Shown: positions 35,209 through 44,424, numbered from the stretch's first letter. The stretch: DNA of 64,000 nucleotides from JAUSIF01 sp040901465 (GCA_040901465.1 JBBDYN010000002.1:62001-126000); one strand, 5' to 3'. Notes: generated by a model not told the origin, from the letters alone. Numbers and translations: made by a program.

Positions 35209-36231
35209 ATGGCCGTGAGGACCAAGCCGCCGTTCCGCGCCGATCACGTGGGCAGTCTGCTGCGCCCGCGGAAACTTCTGCAGGCGCGGGAGGCTCATGC
35301 TGCCGGCCGAACCTCCGCCGCCGAATTGCGTGCGATCGAAGATGAGGCGATCCGCGCCGTCGTAAAGATGCAGGAAAGTGTCGGTTTGCGAGGTGTGACC
35401 GACGGCGAGTACCGCCGCACCGATTGGGTCATCGATTTCAAGTATCAGCTCGGCGGCGTGACTATACCGCGTTGACAAGCTCGACCTTGATCGTTGCATC
35501 TTCGGCGAGGATTTCAGGTTTCTAAAATCCGTCACCCGGGCGACGCCGAAGCTCACGCTGCCGTCGCCCAGCATGATGCACTATCCGGGCGGGCGCGGCA
35601 TCGACCGCAAAGTGTATCCCGATATCGAAGAGTTTTTCGGGGATCTCGCGAAGGTCTATGCAAGACAGATCGGCGCGCTCGCTAGTCTAGGCTGTACCTA
35701 CCTTCAACTCGACGACACAAGTCTCGCGTTCCTCAACGACCCCAAGCGCCGCGCCGTGCTCGGGGACGACGCCGAGAAGCAGCATCTCCGCTACATCGAA
35801 CTGTTCAACGCCTCGATTGCGGGCAAGCCCGCCGCCATGACCATCTGCACCCACCTCTGCCGTGGCAACTATCGCTCTGCCTGGATGGCGGCGGGAGGTT
35901 ACGAGCACGTGGCCGAGGCGCTGTTCAACCGACTAAACGTCGACGGCTTCTTCCTCGAATATGACGACGACCGCTCCGGCGGCTTTGAGCCGCTGCGCTT
36001 CGTGCCCAAGGGTAAGACGGTCGTGCTGGGCCTCGTGACGAGCAAGAGGCCCGCGCTCGAAAGCAAGGACCTGCTCAAGCGCCGCATCGACGAAGCCGCC
36101 AAATTCGTGCCGCTGGACCAGCTTTGCCTAAGCCCGCAATGCGGCTTCGCGTCGACCTCGGAAGGCAATGAGCTTACGATCGACGAGGAAATCGGCTCGT
36201 GGTTGAGACGGCGCGCGAAGTGTGGGGCTGA
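35209..36231 (+). pseudogene. Frameshifted group B MetE-like gene
   Basis: Homologous to the gene at 29010 but broken. Frame 1 encodes FRADHVGSLLRPRKLLQAR...TDGEYRRTDWVIDFKYQLGGV and stops at 35473-35475. The protein resumes in frame 2 (DFRFLKSVTRATPKL, SPSMMHYPGG, TYLQLDDTSLAF, CTHLCRGNYRSAW, FLEYDDDRSGGF, SPQCGFAS), with about 25-30 codons missing at the junction. A second shift near 36190-36205 returns to frame 1, where ETAREVWG and a TGA at 36229-36231 match the normal C-terminus. Most catalytic codons remain, so inactivation looks recent. RBS AAGGAG is intact. Confidence 0.85.
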
Positions 36232-36468
36232 CGGTACGGTTGCCGGGCTTTCCGCGTTGATTCTTGCGCGGCATAACTTGGGCCGTCTCCCACCAAAGTT
36301 CACCGGCGGAGGCCACGCGCCCGATTGATCACCGGCTCAGCAGACTGTTATATTCCATAACTAAGACGGGTGCCGTGCAGTTCGCTAAGCTTGGCAACGG
36401 TCGGTGCCGTCAAGAAAGACTCGCGGCAAGCGAGTGAAACTTCGGCGACGAGGAGGAGGGACGCTTCG

Positions 36469-37605
36469 ATGCAATTCCATCGCACGCTTACGATTCTGTC
36501 AGCCGCGCTGGCCGGCGCGATCATCGCCGGCACTACGGCTTCCGCGCAAACCGAACTGGTCTATGGCAACTGGACTCCGCCGCGCGAATATCAAAACGTC
36601 CAAGCGATGCCGTACATCTTCCAGCAGATCGAGAAGGAGACCAACGGCGCCATCAAATGGAAGTTGATTGCCGGCGGGCAACTCGCTGACGGCAAGGCAA
36701 CCTGGACCGCCGTCAAGGATGGGCTGATGCAGGCGGGCCTCGGCATCGCAACCTACGTGCCGAACACGGTGCCGTCGCTCTACATGATCTACAGCACCCT
36801 TGTATTCGGACATAACGACGTGGTCGCGGCGACCGGTGCCGCGATGGAAGTATTCTATCTGCGCTGCCCGACCTGCCTTGAGGATTTCCGGAAGATTAAT
36901 TCCGTTCCGCTCGGCGGCTGGACTAGTTCCGCCTATCTACTCGCCTGCCGCGAGCCGGTGAAGACGGTCGCCGACCTCAAAGGCAAGCGCATCCGCGCGA
37001 CCGGAGGCAACGCCGAGTTGTTCAAACTTGCCGGCGCCGTCCCAGTCGGCGCAACGCTCGTCGAGGCGGTCGGTCTCCTGCAGCGCGGCGGCCTCGATTG
37101 CCAGCATGGGATCGCCGACTGGCTCCGCACCTTCGGATACGCCGACTTCGCGAAGAACATAGTCGACTATCCGCTCGGCCTCTCCGGCCCGGCGATCGGC
37201 TTCGTGCTAAACCGCGACACTTGGAACAAATTCACGCCCGATCAGAAGAAGATTCACATTAAGTATGCGGCATGGATGAGTGCGAAGCTCGCCATCGGTA
37301 ATTTCCTCATCGCGAATGAAGAGGGCCTTCAGAGCGTCATCAAGGACAAGGGAGTCCAGATGATCAAGGTCGATGCGAAGGAATGGGATGCGGTTCCTGC
37401 CGCTTACAAGAAGACGGAGCGAGAGAAGAACGTCGCCACCGGCAAGGAATTCGGAGTGAAGGACCCCGGCGCGATCATCGACGACTACGAGAAGACGATC
37501 GTGAAGTGGCGCGGGCTTTCGAAGGAGGTCGGTCGCGACATTGACAAATTCACCGAAGTGTTGATGCGCGAGATTTACTCCAAGATCGATCCGAGCAAGC
37601 TGTAA
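36469..37605 (+). CDS. dctP: TRAP transporter DctP-type solute-binding protein (operon 1)
   Basis: 378-residue periplasmic receptor with a Sec leader (MQFHRTLTILSAALAGAII..., cut near ASAQT). DctP-family landmarks: IKWKLIAGGQLADGKATW, VADLKGKRIRATGGNAELF and VEAVGLLQRGGLDCQ. RBS AGGAGGAGG before the ATG; an in-frame extension to 36370 is rejected. A strong intergenic hairpin separates it from its dctQ and dctM genes, so the receptor is likely made in excess. Ligand unknown. Confidence 0.9.
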   Translation: MQFHRTLTILSAALAGAIIAGTTASAQTELVYGNWTPPREYQNVQAMPYIFQQIEKETNGAIKWKLIAGGQLADGKATWTAVKDGLMQAGLGIATYVPNTVPSLYMIYSTLVFGHNDVVAATGAAMEVFYLRCPTCLEDFRKINSVPLGGWTSSAYLLACREPVKTVADLKGKRIRATGGNAELFKLAGAVPVGATLVEAVGLLQRGGLDCQHGIADWLRTFGYADFAKNIVDYPLGLSGPAIGFVLNRDTWNKFTPDQKKIHIKYAAWMSAKLAIGNFLIANEEGLQSVIKDKGVQMIKVDAKEWDAVPAAYKKTEREKNVATGKEFGVKDPGAIIDDYEKTIVKWRGLSKEVGRDIDKFTEVLMREIYSKIDPSKL

Positions 37606-37752
37606 TCGCCCGCTTCCAAGGCCGCGTGCGCGAGGCGGTTTCCCATCGGCCTCGCGTGTGATTGGGAAGAACGAACCATGAGCGCCATGGGCTGCCGGTC
37701 GAAGCCTGCGGCAGTCCATCCCGATCAATTGTGAGGATTGACAGCGAGGCGA

Positions 37753-37790
37753 GGGGCCGTGATGTCTCGAGGATTGCGGCCCCCTTTTTT
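37753..37790 (+). terminator. Attenuating terminator between dctP and dctQM
   Basis: Stem GGGGCCG (37753-37759) / CGGCCCC (37777-37783) followed by C and a TTTTTT tract (37785-37790). As it lies inside an apparent operon, it probably lets only part of the transcripts continue into dctQM. Confidence 0.75.
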
Positions 37791-37826
37791 GTTGGGGCGT
37801 GCGCAATCTCGCCGGTGGGGAATTGA

Positions 37827-38339
37827 ATGGATCGCCTGCTCAGGTGGCTCGAAATTCCGATCCATCTCATGTTGTGGCTGGGGCTCGTCGCCGGCTTCCT
37901 GATGATGGCACACGTAACCGTCGACGTGACCGGCCGCACGTTCTTTAGTCAGCCGTTCGAGGGCACCACCGAGATCGTCTCCGGCTTCTACATGGTGGCG
38001 ATGGCATACCTGCCGTGGGCGTGGATCGCTCGCAACGATGGGCACATCAAAGTTGACCTGTTCGCGAGCTTTGCGCCGCAGCGCGTCGTCGAATGGATGG
38101 AAATCGCGGTCAAGATCGTCACGCTCCTGTATGTGGCCGTGTTTACTTGGCGCACCTCGATCCGCGCGATCCAGCAGACGAAGCTCGGCGAGGTTTGGCT
38201 CGCCGGCACGGCCTATCTTCCCGTATGGCCGAGTCGGTGGATTCTGCCCATCGCCGCTTTCATGATGGCGCTTTATCTCGCGCTGCGCGTCGTGTCGGAT
38301 ATCGCCGCGCTGGCGCGGCACAACGGAGCCCCGAAATGA
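37827..38339 (+). CDS. dctQ: TRAP transporter small permease DctQ (operon 1)
   Basis: 170-residue protein with four TM helices; the DctQ segment VTVDVTGRTFFSQPFEGTTE followed by the IARNDGHIKVDLFASFAP region is typical. Start ATG of the DctM gene overlaps its stop (ATGA). Scaffolds the large permease in the inner membrane. Confidence 0.9.
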   Translation: MDRLLRWLEIPIHLMLWLGLVAGFLMMAHVTVDVTGRTFFSQPFEGTTEIVSGFYMVAMAYLPWAWIARNDGHIKVDLFASFAPQRVVEWMEIAVKIVTLLYVAVFTWRTSIRAIQQTKLGEVWLAGTAYLPVWPSRWILPIAAFMMALYLALRVVSDIAALARHNGAPK

Positions 38340-39652
38340 GCACGCTCTCGCTGGCGTTGCTCAGCATTGGCTCCATTCTTTTTCTGGTTGCGCTGCGCCT
38401 GCCGATGGGTGTCGCGCTCGGCGGCGTCTCGATCCTCGGATTTTGGTATTTGCGTGATCTTAGGGTGGCGCTCAGCCTGTTCGAGGATACGCCGTTCGTC
38501 TTTGCTGCGAGTTGGGACCTGACGGCGATCCCGATGTTCTTGCTCATGGGTTCGATTACCAACAATTCAGGGATCAGCACCGCCTTGTTCCGCGCGGCGC
38601 GCGTATGGTTCGGCGGCCTGCCAGGTGGCCTCGCGGTTGCCACCAACATGGCCTGCGCCGGCTTTGCCGCGGCCTGCGGCTCGAGCGTGGCCGCCGCCGC
38701 GGCAATGGCGCGCATAGCCATCCCCGAAATGCTGCATCACGGCTACGACAAGGCCCTGGCGGCTGGTGTGGTCGCAAGCGCAGGCACGCTTGCCGCTCTC
38801 ATTCCGCCAAGCATCCTGTTCGTGCTTTACGGCATCTTCGCAGAAGTCTCGATCGTAAAGCTCTTGATCGCAGGGGTCTTGCCCGGGCTTCTCACGGCAG
38901 CAATCTACACGATCATGATTGTGGTCCGGTGCAAAGTCGATCCGTCTCTGGCACCGCGGATCGAGTTCGAGAATCGCGAATTGCTTTGGCGCGAGCGATG
39001 GAATTCGCTGGCAGGAGTCTGGCCGCTGCTGCTGCTGATCGCTGCCATCATTGGCGGCCTTTACGGTGGCGTGGTCACGCCAACCGAGGCCGGGGCCGGC
39101 GGCGCATTCACTGCGCTTGTGATTGGCGCTGCGCAAGGGCGCCTGAATTTAGCGAATATTCTCGACGCATTGCGCGACGCGACCGTCACAACAGCACAGA
39201 TCTTTTTCGTCGGCGTCGGTGCGGTGATGTACACGAAGTTTCTCGCGCTTGCCGGCGTCGGCCAGATGTTCGTCGAGATGATCGGAGCCTGGTCGCTCGA
39301 TCCGCTCTTGCTCGTGGTCGCCGCTTCGTTGATCTACATAATTCTCGGCATGTTCCTCGATCCGCTCGGGATCATCTTGATTACCGTGCCGATCTTTGTG
39401 CCGATGTTCGCCGCCTTGAATCTCGATCTGGTGTGGCTCGGCGTGCTTGTCGTCAAATACGTGGAGATCGGTCTTCTTACGCCGCCGGTCGGGTTCAATG
39501 TCTTTGTCGTCAAGAACGCGGTGGGGGATTCGATCCCGCTCGAGAGCATATTCAAGGGCTGTCTCTGGTTTCTGGGGTGCGAGGTCATCATCATGGCGCT
39601 CTTGATTGCATTTCCGCAGATATCCCTGTTTCTCCCCAACACAATGAATTGA
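38336..39652 (+). CDS. dctM: TRAP transporter large permease DctM (operon 1)
   Basis: 438-residue, about 12-TM permease: LRLPMGVALGGVSILGFWYL, FAAACGSSVAAAAAMARIAI, AGTLAALIPPSILFVLYGIF, TPTEAGAGGAFTALV, FLDPLGIILITVPIFVPMFA and GLLTPPVGFNVFVVK. Starts at the ATGA overlap with dctQ. Completes a DctPQM secondary importer that brings in a periplasmic-receptor-bound organic acid with an ion gradient. Confidence 0.92.
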   Translation: MSTLSLALLSIGSILFLVALRLPMGVALGGVSILGFWYLRDLRVALSLFEDTPFVFAASWDLTAIPMFLLMGSITNNSGISTALFRAARVWFGGLPGGLAVATNMACAGFAAACGSSVAAAAAMARIAIPEMLHHGYDKALAAGVVASAGTLAALIPPSILFVLYGIFAEVSIVKLLIAGVLPGLLTAAIYTIMIVVRCKVDPSLAPRIEFENRELLWRERWNSLAGVWPLLLLIAAIIGGLYGGVVTPTEAGAGGAFTALVIGAAQGRLNLANILDALRDATVTTAQIFFVGVGAVMYTKFLALAGVGQMFVEMIGAWSLDPLLLVVAASLIYIILGMFLDPLGIILITVPIFVPMFAALNLDLVWLGVLVVKYVEIGLLTPPVGFNVFVVKNAVGDSIPLESIFKGCLWFLGCEVIIMALLIAFPQISLFLPNTMN

Positions 39653-39961
39653 GCGCAGCCGCGCGTCGAATCGGGTCGTAGGCCCCTGCCCACTACAATA
39701 AAATCGTCCCACGAATGCCTGCGGTTCAACCACTTTGCCATCAGGCCTGCGCGTCCGGCGCCTGCATTAGCGCGCCGTCGGCATTGCACCTGTGACCGTG
39801 CAAGTGCATTCTGCGTAAACCTCTTTTCCGGTTGACGAAAACGACCGACTTTCGCACGATCCTCGCGAACGACGGGTTCGTTCGTCGAACACTTTCGATC
39901 GAAGAAAAAATCGTAATCATCCAAGTGGACGCAAGACGTTCACGCTCTTAGGGAGGGCATT
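39653..39961. other. Intergenic region upstream of TRAP operon 2
   Basis: 309 bases with no plausible gene. It contains the inverted repeat CGAACGA (39866-39872) / TCGTTCG (39878-39884), overlapped by GTTCGTCGAAC (39880-39890), about 70-95 bp upstream of the dctP start and well placed for an operator. The RBS region is GGGAGGGC. No good promoter hexamers were recognised. Confidence 0.5.
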
Positions 39962-41050
39962 ATGCGAAAAGTCGCGATTGCAATGGCCGCCGGTACCGTC
40001 TTGCTGGCATCGCCGGCCATGCTGTTGCCTGCTGCCGCGCAGCAGGAAATCAACCTAACCGTCGCCGCCGGTCAGCCGACCCGCGCCATGCGGCCGCTCG
40101 CCATGGTTGAGAACTTCTTCGTCCCAGAAGTCGACAAGCGCATCAAGGCTGCCGGTCTCGACAAGAAATACAAGATCAACTGGAAGCAGGCCTATGCGGG
40201 CTCGCTTCTGAAGCCGACCTTCGTGCTGCAAGGGGTATCGGACGGCATCGCCGATATCGGCTTTGAGCCGACGATCTTCCATCCCGACAAGCTGCCGCTC
40301 GAGCAGGTCTCGTTCAACACGCCGTTCGCCACCAGCGACGTCGTGCTGGTCGGCAAGAACATCGACGCGCTGCACGCCGCGATCCCGGCATACGGCGCGC
40401 AATACGACAAGTTCGGGGTCGTTCGCCTCGCCGGCAGCAGCTACGATTCCTACGAGCTCGTCACCACCTTCGAGGTGAAGAAGGCGGAGGACATGAAAGG
40501 CAAGAAGATCGGCGCCGCCGGGCCGGTGTTGCAGTGGATCAAGGGTGTCGGCGCGGTTCCGGTCGACAGCAACATGACGCTTTACTACAACAACTCGAAG
40601 ACCGGCGTGATCGACGGCTTCATCATCTTCCCGTCGTCGTTCCCGGGCATGAAGTATCCGGAAGCCGCGCCCTACGTCACCAAGGTCGGCTTCGGCGCGC
40701 AATACGCCGCGGCGCTGATCATCAACAAGGGCGTCTACAACAAACTGCCGCCCGAACTGCAGAAGATCCTGCGCGAGGCCGGCAAGGCCTGGACCGACGC
40801 CGCCGACAAGGTCCAGCAGGAAGCCGGCGACACCGCGTATGCCAACACGCCCAAGGATTTCGCCGGCGCGAAGACCTACACACTGCCGCGCGAAGAGCAG
40901 ACGAAGTGGGCCAACGCGATGCCGAACGTCGGCAAGGAATGGGCGGCTGGGCTCGAGAAGCAGGGCCTGCCCGCCAACAAGGCGCTGTCCATGTACATGG
41001 ACGGCCTTCGCAAGGGCGGTGCCAAGCCGGTCCGTGACTGGGACAAGTGA
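39962..41050 (+). CDS. dctP: TRAP transporter DctP-type solute-binding protein (operon 2)
   Basis: 362-residue receptor with a Sec leader (MRKVAIAMAAGTVLLASPAM, cut near AAAQQ). Family landmarks: INWKQAYAGSLLKPTFVLQG, GIADIGFEPTIFHPDKLPLE, AEDMKGKKIGAAGPVLQW and YYNNSKTGVIDGFIIFPSS. Few sequence similarities to the operon 1 receptor apart from the fold, so the ligand is probably different. Followed by dctQ after 29 nt. Confidence 0.9.
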   Translation: MRKVAIAMAAGTVLLASPAMLLPAAAQQEINLTVAAGQPTRAMRPLAMVENFFVPEVDKRIKAAGLDKKYKINWKQAYAGSLLKPTFVLQGVSDGIADIGFEPTIFHPDKLPLEQVSFNTPFATSDVVLVGKNIDALHAAIPAYGAQYDKFGVVRLAGSSYDSYELVTTFEVKKAEDMKGKKIGAAGPVLQWIKGVGAVPVDSNMTLYYNNSKTGVIDGFIIFPSSFPGMKYPEAAPYVTKVGFGAQYAAALIINKGVYNKLPPELQKILREAGKAWTDAADKVQQEAGDTAYANTPKDFAGAKTYTLPREEQTKWANAMPNVGKEWAAGLEKQGLPANKALSMYMDGLRKGGAKPVRDWDK

Positions 41051-41079
41051 CCGACCGGTTTGGCGCTTAGGGTTCGATC

Positions 41080-41652
41080 ATGGCCTCGGACCCGCGGCAG
41101 ACTTCGCCGCATCATGATGAGACAGGGGCGCCGCCCGGCGGCGCCCCTCGCTCCTCCTATTTCGGCGCCGTTACGAGCGTTCTCAACGTCATCGGGACCT
41201 TGCTGATCCTGGCCATGGCCGTCGCGGTCAACGCCGACGTCATCGGCCGCAATCTCTTTAACCAGCCGATATCCGGCGTCCTTGAATTCATGGGCCTGTC
41301 CATCGTGGCGATCGTCTTTCTCCAGATGGCGAACACGTTGCGCGTGGACCGGCACGTATCGAACGATATCATCATGCGGGCGATCGCTCAGTCGCGTCCG
41401 CGTTTCGCTGCTCTTACATATGCCGTGTTCAATCTGATCGGCGCGGTATTGATGGCTTTGATCGTCATCTATGTCTGGCCGATTCTGGAGGAAAACTACC
41501 GCCACGGATACTTTCGCGGCACGGCGGGTTTCGCCGAAGTTCCGATTTGGCCTTTCTATTCCGCGATCGTAGTCGGCGCGGCGATCACTGCCATTCAGTT
41601 CCTGCTGTTCGCTTGGCGCGCCCTGCGGCGCGCGGGCGCCGTGCAAGGCTGA
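41080..41652 (+). CDS. dctQ: TRAP transporter small permease DctQ (operon 2)
   Basis: 190 residues with four TM helices after a hydrophilic N-terminal tail (SDPRQTSPHHDETGAPPGG). Typical NADVIGRNLFNQPISGVLEF and DRHVSNDIIMRAI segments. RBS is weak. The dctM start follows its stop by 3 nt. Confidence 0.88.
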   Translation: MASDPRQTSPHHDETGAPPGGAPRSSYFGAVTSVLNVIGTLLILAMAVAVNADVIGRNLFNQPISGVLEFMGLSIVAIVFLQMANTLRVDRHVSNDIIMRAIAQSRPRFAALTYAVFNLIGAVLMALIVIYVWPILEENYRHGYFRGTAGFAEVPIWPFYSAIVVGAAITAIQFLLFAWRALRRAGAVQG

Positions 41653-41655
41653 CTG

Positions 41656-42999
41656 ATGGACGAAATCCTCATCGGCGCCCTTTGCCTTGCGGCGAGCCTG
41701 GTGTTGATTCAGAGCGGCATGCACATCGGCGTCGCGCTGATGCTGTTGTCGTTTGTTGGCGTCTGGGCGATTAAGGGACTCGGTATCGCCGGAAAGCTGA
41801 TGTCCAGCTCGGTCGCGACCTCGATCGCATCCGATGCGTACGCGGTGATCCCCTTGTTCGTGTTGATGGGCTTGTTTGTCTCCAGCACCAACATGGGGCG
41901 CGACACGTTCGACGTGGCGGCCCTCTTCATGCGCCGCGTCCGCGGCGGCCTGGGCATGGCGACGGTAGCGGCGAATGCCGTGTTTGCCGCCTGTACCGGG
42001 ACCACGATCGCCTCTGCCTCGGTCTTCACGAAAGTCGCGGTGCCGGAAATGATCCGGCACGGTCACACGCCCGGATTTTCCGTGGGCGTCGTGGCGGGCA
42101 GCTCCGTGCTCGGCATGCTGATCCCGCCAAGCATTCTAATGATTATTTTCGGCGTGATCGCCAATGTCTCGATTGCCGATCTCTTCAAATCGGGGATCGT
42201 GCCCGGCCTTCTTCTGTCGATCGCCTTTTGCGTGACAATCATGTTGCTAAGCTATTTCCGTCCGACCTTCGTAGCAGCGGACCCGAAAGCGCTCAGCGGC
42301 GACTATAAGGGGCCGCTGACCGAGGCGCCGCTTTGGGCCGTCGGAATGAAGTTTCTCCCGATCGTCGTCTTGGTCGGCACGGTGCTCGGTGGCATTTATG
42401 GCGGGTTCTTTACTCCAACGGAGGCGGGCGGGGCGGGCGCCTTGGCAGCGTTTCTGATCGCGCTGTTCCGCCGCGAACTGACGTTCAGGATTTTCTGGGA
42501 GGTCGCGCTCGAAACCGGCCGCGTTACTGCGGCGATATGCTTCCTGCTGATGGCAGCGGCGCTCTATGCGCAGATGCTGACCCTCTCCGGCCTGCCCTAC
42601 GCAGTGGGCCAGTGGCTGCAGAACGCAGAACTGCCCGTCATGTCGATCCTCATCGGCTATCTGGCAGTAATTATTGTGCTGGGTTGCTTCCTCGACTCCG
42701 TGTCGATCATGCTGATCGTGCTGCCCTTCGTGATCCCGGTGTTCGAGGCGTTCGGCATCAATCTGGTCTGGCTCGGCCTGATTTCGGTGATTGCCATTGA
42801 AATCGGCCTGTTGACGCCGCCGCTCGGCCTCGCGGTCTTCGTGGTCAAGGCCAACCTCGAAGATCAGCGCATCACGGCTTGGCAGATCTTCATGGGCACC
42901 ATGCCGATGACCCTGACCATGGTCGCCGTACTCGCGATTTGTGTCCTGTTTCCCTGGCTCGCGCTGGCATTGGTGGGTCAGCGCTGGAGCTGGTGGTAG
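41656..42999 (+). CDS. dctM: TRAP transporter large permease DctM (operon 2)
   Basis: 447-residue permease with the DctM landmarks: FAACTGTTIASASVFTKVAV, SSVLGMLIPPSILMIIFGVI, FFTPTEAGGAGALAAFLIAL, GCFLDSVSIMLIVLPFVIPV and GLLTPPLGLAVFVVKANLED. Last TRAP gene of operon 2; an M24-family gene begins 32 nt downstream and may share the transcript. Confidence 0.92.
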   Translation: MDEILIGALCLAASLVLIQSGMHIGVALMLLSFVGVWAIKGLGIAGKLMSSSVATSIASDAYAVIPLFVLMGLFVSSTNMGRDTFDVAALFMRRVRGGLGMATVAANAVFAACTGTTIASASVFTKVAVPEMIRHGHTPGFSVGVVAGSSVLGMLIPPSILMIIFGVIANVSIADLFKSGIVPGLLLSIAFCVTIMLLSYFRPTFVAADPKALSGDYKGPLTEAPLWAVGMKFLPIVVLVGTVLGGIYGGFFTPTEAGGAGALAAFLIALFRRELTFRIFWEVALETGRVTAAICFLLMAAALYAQMLTLSGLPYAVGQWLQNAELPVMSILIGYLAVIIVLGCFLDSVSIMLIVLPFVIPVFEAFGINLVWLGLISVIAIEIGLLTPPLGLAVFVVKANLEDQRITAWQIFMGTMPMTLTMVAVLAICVLFPWLALALVGQRWSWW

Positions 43000-43031
43000 C
43001 AAAGTCACCACCGCTTGCGCTCGACGAAATC

Positions 43032-44219
43032 ATGAAGCCCGATCTCAAACTCGACGCGCGCCTGATGGCGATCGTCGAGCAGGAATATCCGCGCTTCAGC
43101 GGCGCTGAAATGAAGCGCCGCCGCAAACTGATCGAGCAGGCGATGCTCGATGCCGGTGTCGATCATCTTCTCGTCTACGGCGCCGGATTCCGCGGCGGCG
43201 CGGTGCATTGGGTGAGCGACTGGCACACGACTTACGAAGCCGCCCTCGTTGTGGCGCCCGGCAAGCGCGACACGCTCTTCGTACAATTTTACAATCATCT
43301 CCCGCTCGCACGAAAAATGATGCCGTTGACCGACGTGCGCTGGGGCGGCGAGCGGACGATCAAGTCGGTGATCGCCGAACTGGAGGCGCGCGGCGCGAAG
43401 CCGGACCGCGTCGGCGTGATGGGTGGGTTGCCGATCGGAAATTACCAGGCGCTCGCGGCGAAGCTTGGCGACGTCCTGGATTTGAACCGTGCCTACTTCG
43501 GCCTGCGTATGATCAAGTCGCAGGAGGAGATCGACTGGGCGCGGATCGCCGCGCGGCTATCCGATCTGTCGATCGAAGCATTGCACCGGGACGTTCGCCC
43601 CGGCATCGACGAGCGCGATCTAGGCGCGATCGTCGAGGGCGCGTACGCGCCGTGGGGCGGATCGAACGTCATTCATTTCTTCGGGGTCACTTCAATGGCG
43701 AATCCGGATCTGTGCGTGCCGCGCCAGCATCCATCGACGCGAAAAATCCGGAACGGCGACGTGATCTCGACGGAAATCACCGCGAGCTTCTGGGACGCGC
43801 AGGGCCAGGTGCTGCGAACCTTCTTCGTCGGCGCGGAGCCGACGCCGCTCTATCGTAAACTCCACGACACGGCGGAGGCAGCCTTCGACGCGATCTTCGC
43901 GAAGCTTCGCCCTGGTACCCACGTGCGCGAACTCGCCGAGGCCGCGAAGCTGATTGAGAATGCAGGATTCAGCTTCTACGACGACGTGGTGCACGGCTAT
44001 GGCGGCGGATACTTGCAACCGATCGTCGGCTCGCCCACGCGCGCGAACGATCCGCCTGCGGACTTGACGCTCGCACCCGGCATGATGCTCGTCGTGCAGC
44101 CGAACGTGATCACGAAGGACGAGAAAGCCGGCGTGCAGACCGGCGAGTGCATCGTGATCACCGAGACTGGCGCGGAGAGCATTCATACGGCGCCGCGCGG
44201 ACCGTTCCGAATCGGCTAG
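43032..44219 (+). CDS. M24 (creatinase/Xaa-Pro peptidase-like) family protein with altered metal site
   Basis: 395-residue pita-bread fold protein. The C-terminal domain keeps the catalytic His region (VHGYGGGYLQP), but canonical metal ligands are changed: the D.G strand reads STEITASFWDAQGQ, the late Glu strand reads LVVQPNVI (Gln for Glu), and the last reads TGECIVITETG. It therefore may work without two metals, like creatinase, on a small amidino or C-N substrate. It follows the DctPQM operon 2 directly, so its substrate may be imported by it. ATG chosen at MKPDLKLDAR; an upstream GTG is possible. Confidence 0.82.
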   Translation: MKPDLKLDARLMAIVEQEYPRFSGAEMKRRRKLIEQAMLDAGVDHLLVYGAGFRGGAVHWVSDWHTTYEAALVVAPGKRDTLFVQFYNHLPLARKMMPLTDVRWGGERTIKSVIAELEARGAKPDRVGVMGGLPIGNYQALAAKLGDVLDLNRAYFGLRMIKSQEEIDWARIAARLSDLSIEALHRDVRPGIDERDLGAIVEGAYAPWGGSNVIHFFGVTSMANPDLCVPRQHPSTRKIRNGDVISTEITASFWDAQGQVLRTFFVGAEPTPLYRKLHDTAEAAFDAIFAKLRPGTHVRELAEAAKLIENAGFSFYDDVVHGYGGGYLQPIVGSPTRANDPPADLTLAPGMMLVVQPNVITKDEKAGVQTGECIVITETGAESIHTAPRGPFRIG

Positions 44220-44424
44220 CTGAATCGAATTCTCGGCGGCGATGAATCGGTTTCTCAAGCGCGTTAAAGCGGAATCGCGGCTTTCGCCGCCTCCGGCATC
44301 CGCCTGAAGGGCCTTGCGAATTTTCTCTAGAAAAAATGCGAATTCGGGTGAGAGATCAGGCCAGTTTGAATCGGACTGTCAGCTTTGACTGTTACTTCAG
44401 TCGAAGAGCGCCGCGGTTTCGTCG

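Noticed and set aside
35209..36231. Programmed ribosomal frameshifting in the group B MetE-like gene
   Set aside because: Codons are missing at the first junction and no slippery site or stimulatory structure is evident; decay fits better.
24036..36231. Mobile element origin of the MetE-like duplications
   Set aside because: No transposase, terminal inverted repeats, target-site duplications or tRNA/att site were seen; copies are too diverged for recent transposition.
44277..44290. GCGGC/GCCGC hairpin after the M24 gene as a terminator
   Set aside because: Only 5 bp and no T-tract on either strand.
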